Source: Shinella yambaruensis
GTDB taxonomy: Bacteria; Pseudomonadota; Alphaproteobacteria; Rhizobiales; Rhizobiaceae
Length of the DNA stretch: 64,000 bases
Reading direction: 5' to 3'
Assembly (NCBI RefSeq): GCF_022899355.1
Contig: NZ_JALJCK010000009.1
Location: 186,001 to 250,000 of the forward strand
Below are positions 59,543-64,000 of the stretch, piece after piece; within the stretch, counting starts at the first letter, position 1, and each line of letters begins with the position of its first letter. Below the pieces are notes generated by a model that had not been told where the DNA came from, did no database searches, and saw nothing but the letters and a program-made list of their open reading frames with translations. Both the position numbers and the translations under genes were made by a program.

Positions 59543-59557
59543 TAAACGATTGCTTAA
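59543..59557. promoter_or_regulatory. Near-consensus CtrA-type box (TAAA-N7-TTAA)
   Basis: TAAA (59543-59546) and TTAA (59554-59557) have the seven-base spacing, with seven of eight positions matching. It lies about 55-69 bases upstream of the minus-strand membrane-protein start at 59488. CtrA controls pilin genes in Caulobacter, which supports the reading. Confidence 0.4.
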
Positions 59558-59596
59558 CGGAGCGTGGAAAATGCTGGGTAAATTCTCGCCAGGCCT

Positions 59597-60019
59597 TCAA
59601 AGAAGGTCCATCAGGAAGGGAATGAGCGGTTCGTCGGCTGGCGGCATCGGATAGTCGCGCAGCGCCTTCGACCGCACCCATTTGATCGCCTGCCCCTCGC
59701 GGCCGTGCGCGGTGCCCTCGAAGCGGCGGCAGATGTAGAGCGGCATCAGGAGATGGAAGTCGTCATAGGTATGGCTGGCAAAGGTCAGCGGGGCGAGGCA
59801 GGCCACCTTCGTGCGGATGCCGAGCTCCTCGTCCAGTTCGCGGATCAGCGTCTCTTCCGGCGTTTCGCCCTGCTCCACCTTGCCGCCGGGAAACTCCCAC
59901 AGGCCGGCGAGCGATTTCCCCTCCGGGCGCCGCGCCAGCAGAATGCGGCCATCGGCGTCGACGAGCGCGCAGGCGGCGACGAGCAGGATGCGGCGGGGTT
60001 TCGTTTCGATCTCGCTCAT
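59597..60019 (-). CDS. mutT: 8-oxo-dGTP diphosphatase MutT (Nudix)
   Basis: A 140-residue Nudix protein. The full Nudix box runs from G46 to I68 (G46, E52, R60, E61, E64, E65, G67). It cleans oxidised guanine nucleotides. Its start overlaps the GNAT stop as ATGA, so the two are translationally coupled. Confidence 0.93.
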   Translation of the reverse strand: MSEIETKPRRILLVAACALVDADGRILLARRPEGKSLAGLWEFPGGKVEQGETPEETLIRELDEELGIRTKVACLAPLTFASHTYDDFHLLMPLYICRRFEGTAHGREGQAIKWVRSKALRDYPMPPADEPLIPFLMDLL

Positions 60020-60774
60020 GCCGCGGCAGGCCCCCGGTAGCTGTACTGGTAGACGTCCTTGAAGCCTGCGCGGCGATAGAGCGCGATGGCGGCGGCATTC
60101 TCGGCCTCGACCTGCACCCAGGCCTGGCGCGCGCCCTTGAGCTTTGCCCAGCGCAGCGCGGCATGGAGGACGGCGGTGCCGAGACCGCGGCCGCGCCTTT
60201 CCTCCGCGACGCCAAGCTGGAGGATGCCGACGAGGTCGTTGTCATGTACGGCGATCGCCACGGCCGTCGGGCCGAAATCCGGTTCCTCGAAGATGAACAG
60301 CCCGGTTTCCGGCTTGATGGCGTTGATGATCTCGGTGAGGCCGGGCTTCAGCGCCGGGTCGTCGCCGGCAACGCGGATACGCGCATCGACGAACCGGCCG
60401 ACGTCGCGGCTCGGCAGATGGTCGAGCCCCTCGTCACGCGGCAGCGTGGCGAGGTCGGCCGTCATGACGATGGTGCGGCCCGCTTCCGTCCAGCCGGCAT
60501 CGTCCATGTGGGCGACAAGTTTCGGCGGGGTCAGCGGCGTCTGGCGCACCAGCAGCGGGCGACCGTAGTCGGAAAATTTCTTGGCCGCCTTTTCCAGGCG
60601 GATATCGATGTCGCGCGTGTCGGACGGGTCGAGCGGGTTCACCGAGTTCAGCCGGCGCGAGGGATGGCCGGCGGTCAGCCGAAAGAGCCAGCTTCCGTCG
60701 TAGTGCACGGAAGCGGCCGGCCAGGCGCGGAAACCGACGGCCTCAAGCCGGCGGACTTTGGGAAGATCGCTCAT
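60016..60774 (-). CDS. GNAT family N-acetyltransferase
   Basis: A 252-residue protein with a C-terminal GNAT domain (ERRGRGLGTAVLHAALRWAK near 198-217) and a longer N-terminal region of acetyltransferase-like fold. The substrate is unknown. The start MSDLPKV at 60774 is preferred over 60798 because the family begins there. It lies between argJ and mutT on the same strand, a common rhizobial order. Confidence 0.87.
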   Translation of the reverse strand: MSDLPKVRRLEAVGFRAWPAASVHYDGSWLFRLTAGHPSRRLNSVNPLDPSDTRDIDIRLEKAAKKFSDYGRPLLVRQTPLTPPKLVAHMDDAGWTEAGRTIVMTADLATLPRDEGLDHLPSRDVGRFVDARIRVAGDDPALKPGLTEIINAIKPETGLFIFEEPDFGPTAVAIAVHDNDLVGILQLGVAEERRGRGLGTAVLHAALRWAKLKGARQAWVQVEAENAAAIALYRRAGFKDVYQYSYRGPAAA

Positions 60775-60862
60775 CGTCGTTCGTTCGGAGGGCGTCACGC
60801 GCGCCGGGCCTCTGTTCTCGTGTCTTTACCAGCAAACGCTGCGCGTATCTGCTGGAGCGGCA

Positions 60863-62095
60863 TCAGCTGCGGTAGTCGCCGTTGATCTCGACATATTCCT
60901 TGGTGAGGTCGCAGGTCCAGACCGTCGCCTTGCCGGTGCCGAGGCCGATCTCGACGCGGACAGGGATGTCCTCGCGCTGCATGACGGCGGTGGCCGCCTC
61001 TTCGGAATAGGCGGGGTCGCGCTCGCCGTCGACGGCGACGCGGATGTCGCCGAACCAGATGGCGAGGCGGTCGCGGTCGGCCATCTCGCCGGATTTGCCG
61101 ACGGCCATGACGACGCGGCCCCAGTTGGCGTCCTCGCCGGCAACGGCGGTCTTGACCAGCGGAGAATTGGCGATCGATAGGGCGATGCGCTTGGCCGCCG
61201 TGTCGTTTTCGGCGCCCTCGACGGTGATTTCCACCATTTTCCGCGCGCCTTCGCCATCGCGTACGACCTGGAGCGCAAGGTCGCGCAGGAGGTCGTTGAG
61301 AGCGGCGCGGAAACCGTCGAGCGTGGCATCGTCAGCCGTCACCGGCGCCTGGCCCTCGGCCGCGCCGGTCGCAAACAGCATCAGCGTGTCCGAGGTCGAG
61401 GTGTCGCTGTCGACGGTGACGGAATTGAAGGTCGCACCGACGCCCGCCGAGAGCAGCGATTGCAGCACCGATGCGGGAATGCTTGCGTCGGTGACGACGA
61501 AGGAGAGCATGGTCGCCATGTCCGGCGCGATCATGCCGGCGCCCTTGGCGATGCCGTTGATGCGGACGGTGACGCCGCCGAGTTCGGCCGTGCGCGTGGC
61601 GACCTTCGGATAGGTGTCCGTCGTCATGATGGCCTTGGCGGCCTCGAACCAGAAGTCCTCCGTGCCGGAGGCGGCGAGGCTGTCGAGCACGCCGGAGAAT
61701 TTCGTCGCGTCGAGCGGCTCGCCGATGACGCCGGTCGAGGCAAGGAAGACCTCGCCTTCGCTGCAGCCGACGGCCCTTGCGGCGGCCTCCGCGGTCAACT
61801 GCGTCGATTCGCGGCCCTTGCGGCCGGTGAAGGCATTCGCATTGCCGGAATTGACCACCACGGCGCGGGCAACGCCGCCCGGAAGATTGGCGCGGCAGAA
61901 ATCGACCGGCGCGGAGGGGCATTTCGAGCGGGTGAAGACACCGGCGACCGCCGCGGGGCGGTCGAACACCATCATCAGCACGTCCGTCCGGTTCTTGTAC
62001 TTGATCCCGGCGGCGGCGGTCGCCATGCGCACGCCGCGCACAGGCGGCATGTCGGCATAGGTTTTGGGAGCGAGCGGGGAGACGGAACCGGACAT
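60863..62095 (-). CDS. argJ: Bifunctional ornithine acetyltransferase / N-acetylglutamate synthase
   Basis: A 410-residue proenzyme that cleaves itself. The threonine nucleophile is T195 in [10 protein letters not shown], dividing alpha and beta chains. It transfers the acetyl group from N-acetylornithine to glutamate in arginine biosynthesis. The start [17 protein letters not shown] at 62095 is preferred over an ATG at 62113. It follows the parvulin gene, separated by a hairpin terminator. Confidence 0.96.
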   Translation of the reverse strand: MSGSVSPLAPKTYADMPPVRGVRMATAAAGIKYKNRTDVLMMVFDRPAAVAGVFTRSKCPSAPVDFCRANLPGGVARAVVVNSGNANAFTGRKGRESTQLTAEAAARAVGCSEGEVFLASTGVIGEPLDATKFSGVLDSLAASGTEDFWFEAAKAIMTTDTYPKVATRTAELGGVTVRINGIAKGAGMIAPDMATMLSFVVTDASIPASVLQSLLSAGVGATFNSVTVDSDTSTSDTLMLFATGAAEGQAPVTADDATLDGFRAALNDLLRDLALQVVRDGEGARKMVEITVEGAENDTAAKRIALSIANSPLVKTAVAGEDANWGRVVMAVGKSGEMADRDRLAIWFGDIRVAVDGERDPAYSEEAATAVMQREDIPVRVEIGLGTGKATVWTCDLTKEYVEINGDYRS

Positions 62096-62106
62096 CGTGC
62101 TTTCCT

Positions 62107-62138
62107 GTTTCAAGAAAGGCCCGGCAGTCGCCGGGCCG
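62107..62138 (-). terminator. Terminator of the parvulin gene
   Basis: On the minus strand GGCCCGGC, loop GACT and GCCGGGCC form a perfect 8-base stem (62118-62137 on the plus strand), followed by TTTCTT. It lies eight bases after the stop at 62146 and could also attenuate transcription into argJ. Confidence 0.65.
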
Positions 62139-62145
62139 TTGTCGA

Positions 62146-63045
62146 TTACTGCTGGCCTTCGGTTGCCGGCGCGCCTTCGCCTTCACCTGCCGCTTCCGGC
62201 TTGTTGACCGCGTCATAGGCGGTCTTCAGCGCGGCGTCCTGGATGTCGACGGGGGCCGCGGCCTTGGCCTTTTCCAGGAGTTCCAGATACTTGTCGCGCA
62301 TGACGAGCTGGCGAACCTGGCTTTCGACCTGGTCGAGCGCCGGGGGCTGCTGCTTGCGCTTGTCCTCGACCTTGATGACGTGGAAGCCGAACTGGCTCTT
62401 CACCGGTTCCTTGGAATAGGCGCCCTTCTCTAAGGCGAAGGCGGCCGTCTCGAATTCCGGAACCATGCGGCCCTTGCCGAAATAGCCGAGGTCGCCGCCT
62501 TCGGACTTGTTCGGGTCGGTCGACTTTTCCTTGGCGATCTCGACGAAGTCCTTGCCGGCATCGAGTTCGGCGATCACGGCCTTGGCCTCTTCCTCGGTCT
62601 TGACGAGGATGTGGCGGGCGCGGATTTCATCTTCCGGCTCGATGGCGGCGACTTCCTTGTCGTAGCGTGCCTTCACCTCTTCCGGGGTCACGGCGTCGAC
62701 GACGTGCTTCTTGAAATAGGCGTTGTGCAGCTCGCGATCAGTGAGGAAGGCGAGGCGCTGCTTGAAGTCGGGCGTATCCTGCAGGCCTTCCTTGCCGGCG
62801 TCGGCGGCGAGCAGCTTCACGTCGATGATCGAGGAGAGGGCGGCGACGCGCTTCTGCTCGTCCGGCAGGTTGGCGAGCTGCGGGTCGAGGCCGGCAATGG
62901 CGAGCTTCAGCTCCGATTCGTGGATCTCGACCGTGCCGACCTTGGCGATGACCGGGTCGGCCGCCGCATCCTGTGCGCCGGCGCTGGTGCTTGCGGCGGC
63001 AATCGCGATCAGGGCGACTGCTGCGAGCTTGCTGTACTTGAACAT
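62146..63045 (-). CDS. Periplasmic parvulin-type peptidyl-prolyl isomerase
   Basis: A 299-residue protein with a signal peptide (about 1-24, cut near AGA/QDA). The parvulin domain (about 135-235) contains [38 protein letters not shown] and [12 protein letters not shown]. It assists folding of outer-membrane or periplasmic proteins as PrsA/SurA/PpiD relatives do. The C-terminus is Glu/Gly-rich. It is divergent from secA, a fitting neighbour for a secretion chaperone. Confidence 0.92.
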   Translation of the reverse strand: MFKYSKLAAVALIAIAAASTSAGAQDAAADPVIAKVGTVEIHESELKLAIAGLDPQLANLPDEQKRVAALSSIIDVKLLAADAGKEGLQDTPDFKQRLAFLTDRELHNAYFKKHVVDAVTPEEVKARYDKEVAAIEPEDEIRARHILVKTEEEAKAVIAELDAGKDFVEIAKEKSTDPNKSEGGDLGYFGKGRMVPEFETAAFALEKGAYSKEPVKSQFGFHVIKVEDKRKQQPPALDQVESQVRQLVMRDKYLELLEKAKAAAPVDIQDAALKTAYDAVNKPEAAGEGEGAPATEGQQ

Positions 63046-63147
63046 ATCGAAAAAGACCTTTCACATCCTCGCCGGAATCGGGCCGATATCCGGTGCCAGA
63101 CGGCTCAACACCACCAGAATGTGGCAGTTGTGCAACCGCCTGAGCCG

Positions 63148-63176
63148 TTGACATCATTCGACCCCCCTCTTATCTG
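63148..63176 (+). promoter_or_regulatory. Sigma-70-type promoter of secA
   Basis: TTGACA (63148-63153) and TATCTG (63171-63176) have a 17-base spacer, about 107 bases upstream of the secA ATG. The -35 is perfect and the -10 is a near match. Confidence 0.6.
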
Positions 63177-63282
63177 TCACGCAATCCCGCGTCCAGAACA
63201 GTTTCCGGGCGTCTCAAGGCTTTGCGCGCAAATATCGTGCGACCTGTCACGCGCCGGGTGCCACAAAGAAAGGACCATCCTG

Positions 63283-64000
63283 ATGGTCAGCCTCGGCGGC
63301 CTAGCCCGCAAGTTGTTCGGTTCCTCGAACGATCGTCGCATCCGCTCCTACAAGCCCCGCGTCGATGCCATCAATGCGCTCGAACCCGAGATGAAGGCGC
63401 TTTCCGACGAAGCGCTGCGGGCGAAGACCGCGGAATTCCGCGAGCAGCTCGCCGCCGGCAAGACGCTCGACGATATCCTGGTCCCGGCCTTTGCCGTCGC
63501 CCGCGAAGCGGCCTTCCGCGTCCTTGGCCTGCGTCCCTTCGACGTCCAGCTGATCGGCGGCATGATCCTGCACGAGAAATCGATCGCCGAGATGAAGACC
63601 GGTGAAGGCAAGACGCTCGTCGCGACGCTGCCCGTCTATCTCAACGCGCTCGCCGGCAAGGGCGTGCATGTCGTCACGGTCAACGACTACCTCGCCACCC
63701 GTGACAGCGCCCAGATGGGCAAGATCTACGGCTTCCTGGGGCTCACCACCGGCGTCATCGTGCACGGCCTCGACGACGACCAGCGCCGCGCCGCCTATGC
63801 CTCAGACATCACCTACGCGACGAACAACGAACTCGGCTTCGACTATCTGCGCGACAACATGAAGTACGAGCGCGGCCAGATGGTGCAGCGCGGCCATTTC
63901 TTCGCCATCGTCGACGAAGTGGACTCCATCCTCGTCGACGAGGCGCGCACGCCGCTGATCATTTCCGGCCCCCTCGACGACCGCTCCGACCTCTATACGA
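63283..64000 (+). CDS. secA: Preprotein translocase ATPase SecA, 3' end outside window
   Basis: The frame is open to the end of the window (239 residues visible; full-length SecA is about 900). Visible features include [20 protein letters not shown], the Walker A GEGKT in [16 protein letters not shown] (near 107-122), the VNDYLATRD motif and the [16 protein letters not shown] box. It drives post-translational secretion through SecYEG. The AAAGGACC site supports the ATG at 63283. Confidence 0.96.
   Translation, partial: MVSLGGLARKLFGSSNDRRIRSYKPRVDAINALEPEMKALSDEALRAKTAEFREQLAAGKTLDDILVPAFAVAREAAFRVLGLRPFDVQLIGGMILHEKSIAEMKTGEGKTLVATLPVYLNALAGKGVHVVTVNDYLATRDSAQMGKIYGFLGLTTGVIVHGLDDDQRRAAYASDITYATNNELGFDYLRDNMKYERGQMVQRGHFFAIVDEVDSILVDEARTPLIISGPLDDRSDLYT

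Overview
The window is ordinary-looking core chromosome of a GC-rich alphaproteobacterium, almost certainly a member of the Rhizobiaceae (Ensifer/Shinella/Rhizobium/Agrobacterium type). The evidence is the gene order (sdhCDAB, an Omp19-like lipoprotein, zapE, mdh, sucCDAB, lpdA; atpHAGDC; hemC-hemD-mitofilin-hemY divergent from tsaD-gpsA; a parvulin and argJ divergent from secA), the Lys/Ala-rich N-terminal extension on AtpD, TTAA-N7-TTAA (CtrA-type) sites, and intergenic palindromes of the kind seen in rhizobial genomes. I see no rRNA, tRNA, CRISPR array, insertion sequence or prophage. The genus cannot be settled by eye.

Layout. 1-5.1 kb: 3' part of a PhoD-like phosphatase, typA, a GNAT acetyltransferase, an exported protein and ppa. 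5.1-11.8 kb, minus strand: a haem block (hemC, hemD, a bacterial mitofilin/Mic60 homologue, hemY), followed by a TerB-like protein, a glutamine amidotransferase, YggT and DUF167. 11.9-15.5 kb: tsaD, gpsA, YciI, EVE and a methyltransferase, closely packed. 15.5-33.1 kb: the TCA-cycle block, carrying succinate dehydrogenase, malate dehydrogenase, succinyl-CoA ligase, 2-oxoglutarate dehydrogenase E1/E2 and lipoamide dehydrogenase; four unrelated small genes (MAPEG, LysE-type exporter, exported protein, SDR) sit between sucB and lpdA. 33.1-39.9 kb: DUF2867, TraB/GumN, xerC, a RecF/SMC-like ATPase, priA and a small membrane protein. 40.1-45.4 kb: the F1 ATP synthase operon. 45.5-50.3 kb: manC-type sugar nucleotide enzyme, a metallophosphatase, an SNase-like exported protein paired with a DUF6030-type membrane protein, and a LysR regulator. 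50.4-54.2 kb: a three-gene catabolic cassette (Fe-type alcohol dehydrogenase, aldehyde dehydrogenase, enolase-superfamily dehydratase) divergent from the LysR gene. 54.3-64 kb: ubiG, DUF3291-DUF1178-nitrilase-grxC-comF on the minus strand, a methyltransferase, a lone Flp pilin with a small membrane protein, mutT/GNAT/argJ/parvulin, and the start of secA.

The genes mostly serve central metabolism: succinyl-CoA and succinate flow (suc, sdh, mdh) feeds the respiratory chain and haem synthesis, and the respiratory chain drives the ATP synthase. The accessory-looking parts are the LysR-controlled cassette at 49.4-54.2 kb and the small-gene insert at 29.3-31.6 kb. The best non-coding signals are five perfect tandem heptamers with an inverted partner between atpD and atpC, RIME-like palindromes (sucA-sucB and near 34.8 kb), a 15-bp-stem hairpin at 47.8 kb, two perfect CtrA-type boxes, and palindrome clusters upstream of mdh and sdhC. 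I found no clear candidate for a wholly new multi-gene system; the cassette and the heptamer element are the most worth testing.
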